Shown here: positions 42,192 through 49,974 of the stretch, in pieces | Position numbering within the stretch: the first letter of the stretch is position 1 | Layout: each line of letters starts with the position of its first letter | Source of the DNA: Eubacteriales bacterium | GTDB taxonomy: Bacteria > Bacillota > Clostridia > Lachnospirales > Lachnospiraceae | Reading direction: 5' to 3' | Length of the DNA: 52,629 nucleotides | NCBI GenBank assembly: GCA_030531555.1 | Contig: JAUNNI010000014.1 | Coordinates: forward strand, 1-52,629 | The notes under the pieces: model-generated | Databases searched by the model: none | What the model was told of the DNA's origin: nothing | Seen by the model: the letters and a program-made list of their open reading frames with translations, nothing else | Position numbers and translations under genes: made by a program

Positions 42192-43487
42192 ATGACATAT
42201 GAGGAAATGTTAGAAGAATTGAATCACATACCGATGTTTGGAAAGAGTGGTGGCCTTGAACATCTTAAAAAATATCTGGCATTATTGAATCATCCGGAGA
42301 GAAATCTTCCGGTGATTCATGTTGCCGGTACTAATGGCAAAGGCTCCGTAAGTGCATTTATGGAGTCTGTTTTGCGCGAAGCAGGATATAAGACAGGACT
42401 CTTCACTTCCCCGCATCTCAACCGAATCAATGAGCGTTTTCGCATTAATTTTGAAGAATGTGAGGATGCACTTCTGGTAAAAGCATGGGAAGAAGTGAAA
42501 AAAGTGATAGGGCAGAGAGAGGAACATGGTCTTCTCATGCCGACTTATTTTGAAATTATGTTCCTCATGGGAATGCTTGTTTTCACATGGGAAAAACCAG
42601 ATTATTGTATAGTAGAAACCGGATTGGGAGGAAGGCTGGATGCGACGGTACTCACAGAGCCCATCCTTTGTGTGATTACATCCATTAGCCTTGACCACAC
42701 TGCTTTGCTGGGAGATACGATTCCAGCCATTGCAGAGGAGAAGGCAGGAATTATTAAAGAAGGAATTCCAGTGGTTTATCTCGATGAAAAAAACGGTGCT
42801 TCTGAGCCAATTGTAAGGATTGCGAAAGAGAAAAAAGCAGAAGTGTTAACGGTTTCTTACGGAGATGTTACGTTTTTAGAAAATGTACGGAATGCAATTG
42901 ATTTTTCACTACAGAATCGTTATTATAGACTTAAGTATGCACATATTCCGTCCAGTGCTCCATACCAGATGGTGAACGCTGCCATGGCCATGGTTGCAGT
43001 TCATAAACTTCTTCCGGAACTTGCGGATGAGACCATGAGAGCAGGGATTGCACAGATGCACTGGCCAGGCAGAATGGAGGAAATCGAACCCCATGTTTAT
43101 GTGGATGGGGCCCATAATCCTGGAGCCATTGAACAGATTTGTCGGATGATGAGAGAGAAAAAGAACTCCTGGAGTCTTTTATTTGCAGTATGTGCAGATA
43201 AAGATTACAGAAGCATGGTTACCATGCTCTCAGAGATTCCATGGACGAATATATACATTACAAAAATAAAGACAACAAGAGGTGCCGGCGTGGATACGGT
43301 TGCTGATACATTTCGTATGCATTCCAAGACACCAATTCATATATATCAGACATCCAAGGAGGCGTATGATGCTGCAGTTTCTGCTCTTAATGAAGGAGAA
43401 GAACTCCTATGTCTGGGATCCCTCTATCTTGTTGGGGAGTTAAAGGAACATATCGTAAGGAAGAAAGAAAGCGAGGATGAAAAATGA
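42192..43487 (+). CDS. folC: Folylpolyglutamate synthase / dihydrofolate synthase
   Basis: Mur-ligase-type enzyme, 431 residues, that adds glutamate to folates (and may make dihydrofolate from dihydropteroate). ATP loop HVAGTNGKGSVSAF, then GLFTSPHLNRINERF, VETGLGGRLDATV, ISLDHTALLGDTI and the C-terminal VDGAHNPGAIE. GAGGTG lies about 9 nt before the ATG at 42192; the frame from 42177 adds five residues with no better site. It follows valS by 41 bp, a common clostridial order. Its TGA overlaps the ATG of a 45-residue gene. Confidence 0.95.
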   Translation: MTYEEMLEELNHIPMFGKSGGLEHLKKYLALLNHPERNLPVIHVAGTNGKGSVSAFMESVLREAGYKTGLFTSPHLNRINERFRINFEECEDALLVKAWEEVKKVIGQREEHGLLMPTYFEIMFLMGMLVFTWEKPDYCIVETGLGGRLDATVLTEPILCVITSISLDHTALLGDTIPAIAEEKAGIIKEGIPVVYLDEKNGASEPIVRIAKEKKAEVLTVSYGDVTFLENVRNAIDFSLQNRYYRLKYAHIPSSAPYQMVNAAMAMVAVHKLLPELADETMRAGIAQMHWPGRMEEIEPHVYVDGAHNPGAIEQICRMMREKKNSWSLLFAVCADKDYRSMVTMLSEIPWTNIYITKIKTTRGAGVDTVADTFRMHSKTPIHIYQTSKEAYDAAVSALNEGEELLCLGSLYLVGELKEHIVRKKESEDEK

Positions 43488-43621
43488 TCGATTTCACATT
43501 AGAATTAAAGAAATTTAAACCAGCTGTAGGCGTAGAAGATTTATTTGATAACGATATCAAAGATATCACAGATCTCGTGGAAGAAATGGTCAACAATATG
43601 CAGGAAAAGCAGGACAAATAA
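43484..43621 (+). CDS. Small acidic protein of unknown function, translationally coupled to folC
   Basis: A 45-codon gene: MIDFTLELKKFKPAVGVEDL then a helix ending in VNNMQEKQDK. Its ATG overlaps the folC TGA (ATGA), and GCGAGGA lies 7 nt upstream, so it is probably coupled to folC translation. It is acidic and predicted helical. I do not recognise it; the tight placement between two conserved genes supports it being real. Confidence 0.6.
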   Translation: MIDFTLELKKFKPAVGVEDLFDNDIKDITDLVEEMVNNMQEKQDK

Positions 43622-43656
43622 GAAGAAAAAAACCATAGAATTTCAGGAGGTAGAAC

Positions 43657-45138
43657 ATGAAATGTGTGAAATGCGGACGCAACGCGGGAAATGATGGTTT
43701 CTGTACTGCATGCGGCTTTGATAATAAACATATCCATAAAGCATATAACACTGCCAACTATTACTACAATATTGGCTTAGAAAAGGCAAATATGCGTGAT
43801 TTAAGCGGAGCAGCCGCTTATCTTGAAAAAGCATTGAATTACAACAAGTCTCACAAAGATGCCAGAAATCTTCTTGGACTTGTATATTATGAAATGGGGG
43901 AAGCTGGAAAAGCATACATCCAGTGGAAAATCAGTTCCCAGCTCGTAACAATGGAAGAGAATTTAGCAAACCTTTACATCAAAGAAATGGAAGAACATCC
44001 TGCAGTCATTGAGACGATCAATGAAGCAGCGAAAAAGTTCAATCTTGCATTATCTTATGCAAAACAGGGCAGTGATGACCTTGCTATGATCCAGATTAAA
44101 AAGGTTTTAAGTCTCACACCAAACTTTGTAAGAGGGCATCTTCTTTTTGCATTGCTTCATATGCGTGCAGGCGATAATGCAGCAGCAAAAACAGATCTTT
44201 ACAATGTATTGGCAATTGATAATTATAATACAACAGCACGTAGCTTCCTCGCAGAAATGGGAGAAAAGCCACAGAACGCACCTGAATTAGTATCCGAAGA
44301 AACTTTAAAACCAGACAATGACAATCTGAAAAATGTTCGCCCTGTGGATCATTATGAAGATCCAAACAAGGAACAGTGGAAACAGTTCGTTTATATGTTG
44401 ATTGGTCTTGCCATGGGTGTGATTGCCATGTTCGTATTGGTAATTCCAAGTGTTAAGGCCGGAGTAAGTGTTGATTACAAAAATCTGCAGAAAGAATACA
44501 AGCAGACGGTAGGAGAAAAAGACGGTGAAATCTCCCAGTTACAGGAAGACAAATCTGCTCTTGAAAAAGATAACAAAGCATTGAACAAACGTCTCAAAGT
44601 ATACGAAGGCTCTGATGGTGAGGACAGCATGTATGACAGCCTCCTCAAAGCAAACCAGGCTTTTGGTAAAAATGATTATGTAGAATGCTCCAAATATCTT
44701 GCGAAGATTACAAAGAGTGATCTTCCATCTAAGACCTCAAAAGATCTTTATTATTCTATGAAAGAAACTGCATATTCCAGTGCGGCAACTCAGCTGTATG
44801 AAAGCGGTATGGAGCAGTTAAAGAAATACAAATACGAAGAAGCGCTGAAAGATTTCAAGAACGCCTATAAATATAGTGATAACGATTACGAGACACTTTA
44901 TGAGCTTGCATGGTGCTACAAGAAAACTGGAAAAGAAGAGAAAGCAACTCAGTATTTCTATGAGATTATCAACAATTCCGGTAATCATGAACTTGAAATC
45001 AAGGCTGCCAACTATGGTCTTGATATGCAGATTGCACCAGCCAAAGAAGCTGCTGCTGCTTACGCACAGAAAAATGGTAAGCCAGTTGCAACAGATACTA
45101 CAGAGGCAACTGCCACTACAGAACAGACACAACAATAG
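43657..45138 (+). CDS. Zinc-ribbon, TPR and single-pass membrane protein
   Basis: A 493-residue membrane protein. An N-terminal zinc ribbon has C3-x2-C6 and C16-x2-C19. TPR-like helices cover about 30-200 (SGAAAYLEKALNYNKSHKDA, LAMIQIKKVLSLTPNFVRGH). One transmembrane helix follows (about 244-268), then a coiled coil (about 275-315) and a second TPR set (about 325-445: EALKDFKNAYKYSDNDYETL), with a Thr-rich tail. This places one TPR set inside and one outside. AGGAGG precedes the ATG. Last gene of the run before the terminator at 45184. Function unknown; probable assembly platform. Confidence 0.78.
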   Translation: MKCVKCGRNAGNDGFCTACGFDNKHIHKAYNTANYYYNIGLEKANMRDLSGAAAYLEKALNYNKSHKDARNLLGLVYYEMGEAGKAYIQWKISSQLVTMEENLANLYIKEMEEHPAVIETINEAAKKFNLALSYAKQGSDDLAMIQIKKVLSLTPNFVRGHLLFALLHMRAGDNAAAKTDLYNVLAIDNYNTTARSFLAEMGEKPQNAPELVSEETLKPDNDNLKNVRPVDHYEDPNKEQWKQFVYMLIGLAMGVIAMFVLVIPSVKAGVSVDYKNLQKEYKQTVGEKDGEISQLQEDKSALEKDNKALNKRLKVYEGSDGEDSMYDSLLKANQAFGKNDYVECSKYLAKITKSDLPSKTSKDLYYSMKETAYSSAATQLYESGMEQLKKYKYEEALKDFKNAYKYSDNDYETLYELAWCYKKTGKEEKATQYFYEIINNSGNHELEIKAANYGLDMQIAPAKEAAAAYAQKNGKPVATDTTEATATTEQTQQ

Positions 45139-45183
45139 GAAATTCACAAAGGGCTATGTGACTTAAGATTGATGAATAATTTT

Positions 45184-45207
45184 AAGGGCTTGGCCCTTTT
45201 TCCTTTT
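45184..45207 (+). terminator. Terminator of the 34-45 kb operon
   Basis: AAGGGC (45184-45189) and GCCCTT (45193-45198) form a 6-bp stem with a 3-nt loop, followed by TTTTTCCTTTTT. A small CATGC-GCAA-GCATG hairpin (45209-45222) follows directly. Confidence 0.75.
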
Positions 45208-45233
45208 TCATGCGCAAGCATGAAGTGCATTTC

Positions 45234-45263
45234 TTAGCAAGAACGATGAGGTGTTCTTGCTAA
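45234..45263 (+). repeat. CAAGAA/TTCTTG-family hairpin upstream of the gene at 45295
   Basis: TTAGCAAGAAC (45234-45244) and GTTCTTGCTAA (45253-45263) pair perfectly over 11 bp around an 8-nt loop, ending 17 nt before the AAGGAG ribosome site. It shares the CAAGAA...TTCTTG core with hairpins at 11450 and 22538. Confidence 0.65.
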
Positions 45264-45294
45264 AGATAGAGAAAATGATAAAGGAGAAGACCAC

Positions 45295-45861
45295 GTGGGA
45301 AATATTGATCGATTAATTGATGCACATTTTCATAAAAAACCAGGAGAAAGAGTGGAGGTATTAAAAGAGCGTTATGAACGTATTTCTGTTTTTCATAAAG
45401 ATCCACTTACGGCAGCGCTTCTTGCTACTTCATATTATGGCATGGAAGAACTTACCATGCGCCTTCCAAGGTTAAATGATATTCTTCGCAATCCATTTGC
45501 AAAAGAAGAGCAGCTTCATGCCATTACAGGATTAATCCTGGTGGCTGACGGAGGACCTGCAGAAGGTGCAAAAGCCATTCAGCTATCCATGGCCTTAAGT
45601 CCATTGGGAGTGGATACAGAGAACACAAAAACAAGCCATCTGATGGCACTCATTGCAATTGCATGTAAGCAGATTCATCCATTTGTCCGTGAGATGGAAA
45701 AAGCAATGCAGAAAGGGCTTTCTTTTGAAAACTTTGCTATGAACTGGTTAAAAGAGGAGCAGAAGAGGCAGGAAATATCTGCAGAGGAGACAGATATCGC
45801 TTACTCTTTGCTGGTTGGTATGAAAGAGGAAGTGGAGACGGTGTTTGATGAAGAATTATAG
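45295..45861 (+). CDS. Conserved-looking alpha-helical protein of unknown function
   Basis: A 188-residue all-helical soluble protein with no signal peptide or membrane segment. It begins with GTG (45295), with AAGGAG 8 nt upstream; no ATG is better placed. Segments such as DPLTAALLATSYYGMEELTM and EEQLHAITGLILVADGGPAE read like a compact helical bundle, and the C terminus is acidic. It overlaps truA by 14 bp, so the two are co-translated. I do not recognise the family. Confidence 0.65.
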   Translation: MGNIDRLIDAHFHKKPGERVEVLKERYERISVFHKDPLTAALLATSYYGMEELTMRLPRLNDILRNPFAKEEQLHAITGLILVADGGPAEGAKAIQLSMALSPLGVDTENTKTSHLMALIAIACKQIHPFVREMEKAMQKGLSFENFAMNWLKEEQKRQEISAEETDIAYSLLVGMKEEVETVFDEEL

Positions 45862-46582
45862 ACTGACTATAAGCTATGATGGAACCCGTTATCATGGTTG
45901 GGAATATAAGAAAAATGTGGATACCATTCAGGGAAAGCTGGAGCAGGTGCTGGGACGTCTTTGTGATGGAGAAGTGAAACTGATCGGGGCAGGAAGAACA
46001 GATGCAGGGGTACATGCCCAGGCTATGGTGGCCAATGTTCATATGGATGTGGAAAAAACACCAGAGCAGATTCGTGATTATATGAATCGATATCTGCCAG
46101 ATGATATTGCAATCACAGAGGCGAAGGAGGTTTCTCCTCGTTTTCATGCCAGATACAATGCAATTAGTAAAATTTATTGCTATACATGTTATGATGGCCC
46201 GGCAAAACCGGTCTTTCAGAGGCGATATGTGGCAGTTTTAGAAAAAACGATTGATATAAAACGTATGCGTGCTGCAGCGGAGTATCTTATTGGGGAGCAC
46301 GACTTTAAAAGCTTTTGTGGAAACTCTAAAATGAAGAAATCGACAGTACGTACCATCTATTCCGTGGAAATTGAACGTAAGGGTGGTTATGTTACCATGC
46401 AGTTCCATGGGAATGGATTTTTACAAAATATGGTAAGAATACTTTGCGGAACGCTGATTGAAGTGGGGTATGGTCGGTTGAAAGCGGAACAGATGCCAGA
46501 GATTATGGCATCCTTGGATCGTCAGATGGCGGGACCGACTGCACCAGCTCAGGGGTTATGTCTTGTGGAAATATATTATTAA
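45848..46582 (+). CDS. truA: tRNA pseudouridine synthase A
   Basis: A 244-residue TruA: makes pseudouridine at positions 38-40 of the tRNA anticodon stem. The catalytic Asp is D52 in GAGRTDAGVHA; other motifs are LTISYDGTRYHGWEYKK, FHARYNAISKIYCYT, HDFKSFCGN and FHGNGFLQNMVRILCGTL. The ATG at 45848 gives MKNYRLTISYDG and lies inside the end of the upstream gene with GTGGAG about 10 nt before it. Confidence 0.96.
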   Translation: MKNYRLTISYDGTRYHGWEYKKNVDTIQGKLEQVLGRLCDGEVKLIGAGRTDAGVHAQAMVANVHMDVEKTPEQIRDYMNRYLPDDIAITEAKEVSPRFHARYNAISKIYCYTCYDGPAKPVFQRRYVAVLEKTIDIKRMRAAAEYLIGEHDFKSFCGNSKMKKSTVRTIYSVEIERKGGYVTMQFHGNGFLQNMVRILCGTLIEVGYGRLKAEQMPEIMASLDRQMAGPTAPAQGLCLVEIYY

Positions 46583-46591
46583 GAATAAGGT

Positions 46592-46637
46592 GTTTTCCTT
46601 TGCTTTTCATAATAAACGAAGGAAAACGTCTTTTTTT
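46592..46637 (+). terminator. truA terminator
   Basis: GTTTTCCTTTG (46592-46602) pairs with CGAAGGAAAAC (46617-46627) with one G.U pair, followed shortly by T7 (46631-46637). Confidence 0.85.
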
Positions 46638-46734
46638 GCCACTAAAACATAACAAACGATTGACATATTTAAGGAAAATGTAAAAACACAACAGATTCTA
46701 TGTTGAAATGTATAATAAATTATGATAAATTAAC

Positions 46735-46785
46735 CATAGAAAACGCTATGTTTTGTGATTAATTGATGAAAACATCATTTTTTTT
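46735..46785 (+). promoter_or_regulatory. Candidate operator and weak hairpin in the fructokinase leader
   Basis: CATAG-AAAACG-CTATG (46735-46739, 46746-46750) is a 5-bp inverted repeat of the kind bound by LacI/CcpA-type repressors (imperfect). Next, TGATG-AAAA-CATCA (46764-46777) with T8 (46778-46785) looks like a small terminator ahead of the gene. TATAAT occurs at 46711 with no good -35 at the right distance; TTGACA at 46660 is too far. Regulation by sucrose is plausible, not shown. Confidence 0.35.
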
Positions 46786-46818
46786 GGCATTTTTATGATG
46801 AAAAACAGGAGGTTTATG

Positions 46819-47781
46819 ATGGAAAAATTATTTGACGTTATTGGTTTGGGTGAACTGTTAATCGATTTCACATTGAATGGAAAGAGTAATCAGGGAAATA
46901 ATCTTTTTGAAGCTTGCCCGGGTGGAGCACCATGTAACGTATTATCTATTTTACAGAAACTTGGTAAAAAAACTGCATTTATCGGTAAAGTTGGTGATGA
47001 CCAGTTTGGAAAACTTCTGAAAGAAACAATCGAAGAAGTTGGAATTGACTCCACACATTTAATGATGGATAAAGACATTCCTACTACCCTTGCATTTGTT
47101 CATACATTTCCAGATGGAGACCGTGATTTCACATTCTATCGTAAACCAGGTGCAGACATGATGCTTCGCAAAGAAGAAATCAGTGAAGAAGCAATTGCAA
47201 GCTCCAAGATCTTCCACTTCGGTACATTATCTATGACTGATGATTGTGCAAGAGAAGCAACATGGAAAGCAATCAAAGCAGCAAAAGATAATGATGTTAT
47301 CATTTCCCTCGACCCTAACTTAAGACCTCCACTTTGGAGTTCCCTTGACTTCGCTAAAGAGCAGATGTTAGAAGCAATGGAAGTCTGTGATATTCTTAAA
47401 ATCTCTGACAACGAAATTCAGTTCGTAACAGGCGAAGAAGATTATGACAAGGGTATCGAAATCATCCGTAAAAAATTCAATACAAAACTTGTATGCCTTA
47501 CTCTTGGTAAAGATGGCAGCCGTGCTTACTACAAAGATCTTCGCGTGGAAGTTCCTGGATTCTATCAGCCAAATGTTGTGGATACCACAGGTGCTGGTGA
47601 TACCTTCTGCGGTTGTGTATTAAGCTATGTAATCGAACATGGTTTAGATAATCTTACCGAAGAGAACTTAAAAGAAATGCTTACATTTGCTAATGCAGGG
47701 GCTTCTTTAATTACAACAAAAAAAGGCGCAATTCGCTCCATGCCAGAAAAGGCAATGATTGAAGAATTGATTGAGAAATAA
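46819..47781 (+). CDS. PfkB-family fructokinase
   Basis: A 320-residue ribokinase-family sugar kinase. Signature 1-like region PGGAPCNVLSILQKLGKKTAFIG and C-terminal DTTGAGDTFCGCVLSY with the catalytic base D260. IISLDPNLRPPLW is typical of bacterial fructokinases. AGGAGG lies 6 nt before the ATG at 46819 (an adjacent ATG at 46816 is also possible). It is followed 68 bp later by an amylosucrase-like gene, which would release fructose from sucrose, so fructose is the natural substrate. Another PfkB sugar cannot be excluded. Confidence 0.88.
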   Translation: MEKLFDVIGLGELLIDFTLNGKSNQGNNLFEACPGGAPCNVLSILQKLGKKTAFIGKVGDDQFGKLLKETIEEVGIDSTHLMMDKDIPTTLAFVHTFPDGDRDFTFYRKPGADMMLRKEEISEEAIASSKIFHFGTLSMTDDCAREATWKAIKAAKDNDVIISLDPNLRPPLWSSLDFAKEQMLEAMEVCDILKISDNEIQFVTGEEDYDKGIEIIRKKFNTKLVCLTLGKDGSRAYYKDLRVEVPGFYQPNVVDTTGAGDTFCGCVLSYVIEHGLDNLTEENLKEMLTFANAGASLITTKKGAIRSMPEKAMIEELIEK

Positions 47782-47849
47782 TTCCATTTCCTTATATAAT
47801 GAAATGATTATGAGAAAACACGATAACTAGATAGGATAGAGATAAATTT

Positions 47850-49685
47850 ATGAAAAAACAAGAATTAGTATTTCAGAAGAGATTAGAACGTCATCATGAT
47901 GAGTTAAAGTGGCTGTATATGGAACTTTATCATAATGAAGATATGTTTGCAGAACTTTGTGAAAAACTCCATGATTATTACATGGAACGTGCTGAGTGGT
48001 TAAAGGAGCTTGACCTGGAAAGAGAGAGTGATCCTACTTGGTACAAAGGCAATGATCTTCTCGGAATGATGTTATATATTGATAACTTTGCAGGAAATTT
48101 AAAGGGTGTAAAAAATAAGTTAAGATACTTAGAGTCCTGCAATGTGAACTACATCCATTTGATGCCATTCCTTGATACTCCAAAAGGACGTTCTGATGGA
48201 GGTTATGCTGTTTCAGATTTCCGTAAAGTAAGGGAAGATCTGGGAACCATGGAAGACCTTGCGAAACTTTCTGAAGCATGTCATAAAAAAGGGATGAACC
48301 TTTGCATGGACTTCGTAATGAATCATACTTCCGAAGATCATGAATGGGCGAAAAAGGCAAAAGAAGGTGACGGAGAGTACATGAGCCGTTATTTCTTCTT
48401 TGATAATTATGATATTCCGGCAGAGTATGAGAAAACCGTGCCTCAGGTATTTCCAACGACTGCTCCTGGAAACTTTACATGGTATGAAGAGGTTGGCCAT
48501 CATGTTATGACAACCTTCTACCCATATCAGTGGGATTTAAATTATAAAAATCCTCGCGTATTCAACGAAATGATGTATAACTTCTTATTCCTTGCGAACC
48601 ATGGTATGGACATCATTCGTATTGACGCAGTACCATATATCTGGAAAGAACTTGGAACAGACTGTCGTAACCTTCCACAGGTTCACACCATCGTTCGTCT
48701 CATGCGTATGATTGGTGAGATTGTATGTCCTAGCGTAGTGCTTCTCGGTGAAGTAGTTATGGAGCCAATCAAGGTGGTACCTTACTTCGGTACTCTTGAA
48801 AAACCAGAATGTCATATGCTTTATAATGTAACAACAATGGCAACCACATGGCATTCTGTAGCGACCAGAGATGTACGTCTTTTAAAGAAACAGATGGATA
48901 TCGTCAATGCTCTTCCAAAAGATTACACCTTCTTAAACTATCTTCGTTGTCACGATGACATCGGCTGGGGACTTGATTATGCAACACTTCTTACCTGGGG
49001 AATGGAAGAGGTTTCCCATAAGAAATTCTTAAATGATTTCTTCACAGGTAAGGTGGAAGGAAGTATCAGCCGAGGCGAATTATACAATGATGACCCAATC
49101 ATAATGGATGCCCGTTTCTGTGGTACCACATCTTCCATGTGTGGTATGGAAGTTGCTTTGGCCGATATGGATGAAGAACAGATTAAAAACGCAGCAAGAA
49201 TGGATCTTATGCTCCATGCATATATGTTTACACAATCCGGTATTCCAATGCTTTATAGCGGTGATGAAGTAGGACAGGTAAATGATTATTCCTACAAAGA
49301 AGACCCGGACAAAGCGGTGGATTCTCGTTATGTTCACCGTGGCGCAATGGATTGGGAACTTGCAAAGAAACGTACCAGCAAAAAAACCAGCCAGGGTATG
49401 ATCTTCCAGGGATTAAAACAGTTAGAGCAGCTTCGTAAAGAGAGCCATGTGTTTGATGCAGACGCACAGGTTTGGACAGTGGATACTTATGATGATAGTA
49501 TTCTTTGTATCATCCGTCATAAAGACGGGGAGCAGATGTGCGGTATCTTTAATTTCAGCGAATGGGATAAGACCGCATGGATCGATGAAGAAGGCGATTA
49601 TGTTGATATGATCACTGGAGAAGAACGTGTGATGAAAGCAGTGAACATTCCAGGACATGACTTTATCTGGGCGAAGAGAAAATAA
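47850..49685 (+). CDS. Amylosucrase-like GH13 enzyme (sucrose-active)
   Basis: A 611-residue GH13 protein that follows amylosucrases (subfamily 4) throughout: an N-terminal helical domain, DFVMNHTSEDHEWA, YPYQWDLNYKNPRVF, nucleophile D259 in IIRIDAVPYIWK, acid/base E301 in LLGEVV, and the amylosucrase-type LRCHDDIGWG (H368, D370). Amylosucrases split sucrose and transfer glucose to make alpha-1,4-glucan, or hydrolyse it. No signal peptide, so it is intracellular. Together with the fructokinase just upstream it forms a compact sucrose unit. Whether transfer or hydrolysis dominates is not visible by eye. Confidence 0.85.
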   Translation: MKKQELVFQKRLERHHDELKWLYMELYHNEDMFAELCEKLHDYYMERAEWLKELDLERESDPTWYKGNDLLGMMLYIDNFAGNLKGVKNKLRYLESCNVNYIHLMPFLDTPKGRSDGGYAVSDFRKVREDLGTMEDLAKLSEACHKKGMNLCMDFVMNHTSEDHEWAKKAKEGDGEYMSRYFFFDNYDIPAEYEKTVPQVFPTTAPGNFTWYEEVGHHVMTTFYPYQWDLNYKNPRVFNEMMYNFLFLANHGMDIIRIDAVPYIWKELGTDCRNLPQVHTIVRLMRMIGEIVCPSVVLLGEVVMEPIKVVPYFGTLEKPECHMLYNVTTMATTWHSVATRDVRLLKKQMDIVNALPKDYTFLNYLRCHDDIGWGLDYATLLTWGMEEVSHKKFLNDFFTGKVEGSISRGELYNDDPIIMDARFCGTTSSMCGMEVALADMDEEQIKNAARMDLMLHAYMFTQSGIPMLYSGDEVGQVNDYSYKEDPDKAVDSRYVHRGAMDWELAKKRTSKKTSQGMIFQGLKQLEQLRKESHVFDADAQVWTVDTYDDSILCIIRHKDGEQMCGIFNFSEWDKTAWIDEEGDYVDMITGEERVMKAVNIPGHDFIWAKRK

Positions 49686-49700
49686 ATAAAAAACAATAAT

Positions 49701-49752
49701 AGGCTGTGACTTACAGAAATTCTGATGTTTTATGGGGTCACAGCCTTTTTTT
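49701..49752 (+). terminator. Terminator of the sucrose unit
   Basis: AGGCTGTGAC (49701-49710) pairs perfectly with GTCACAGCCT (49737-49746) and T7 follows. Confidence 0.92.
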
Positions 49753-49885
49753 GGAAGTAGAATATTGAATAAAAAGCTTTAGAAACTTGTGGAAAATATG
49801 TTCAAATATGAGAAAATGGGGATCTTATGAAGAAAACCTTGAAAAAATGCTTTGAACAATGTAGAGTATTAAAGTGAATTTTATT

Positions 49886-49918
49886 CGGGATCTTTTGGTG
49901 TGCTTACACATTTTCCCG
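49886..49918 (+). promoter_or_regulatory. Possible hairpin in the lysC leader
   Basis: CGGGA (49886-49890) and TCCCG (49914-49918) bracket GTGT-GCTT-ACAC (49898-49909). It could form a small structured element about 57 bp before lysC. It lacks the features of a lysine riboswitch. The rest of the 289-bp spacer holds only the terminator above. Confidence 0.3.
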
Positions 49919-49974
49919 GTCTATATATGAGAAAGAATGAAAGATATCGTAAAAAGAATCGGAGGTAGACAAAG

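Noticed and set aside
46734-46750. CcpA cre site before the fructokinase
   Set aside because: GAAAACGCTA matches the cre core, but two flanking consensus positions fail; recorded only as an unspecified operator candidate.
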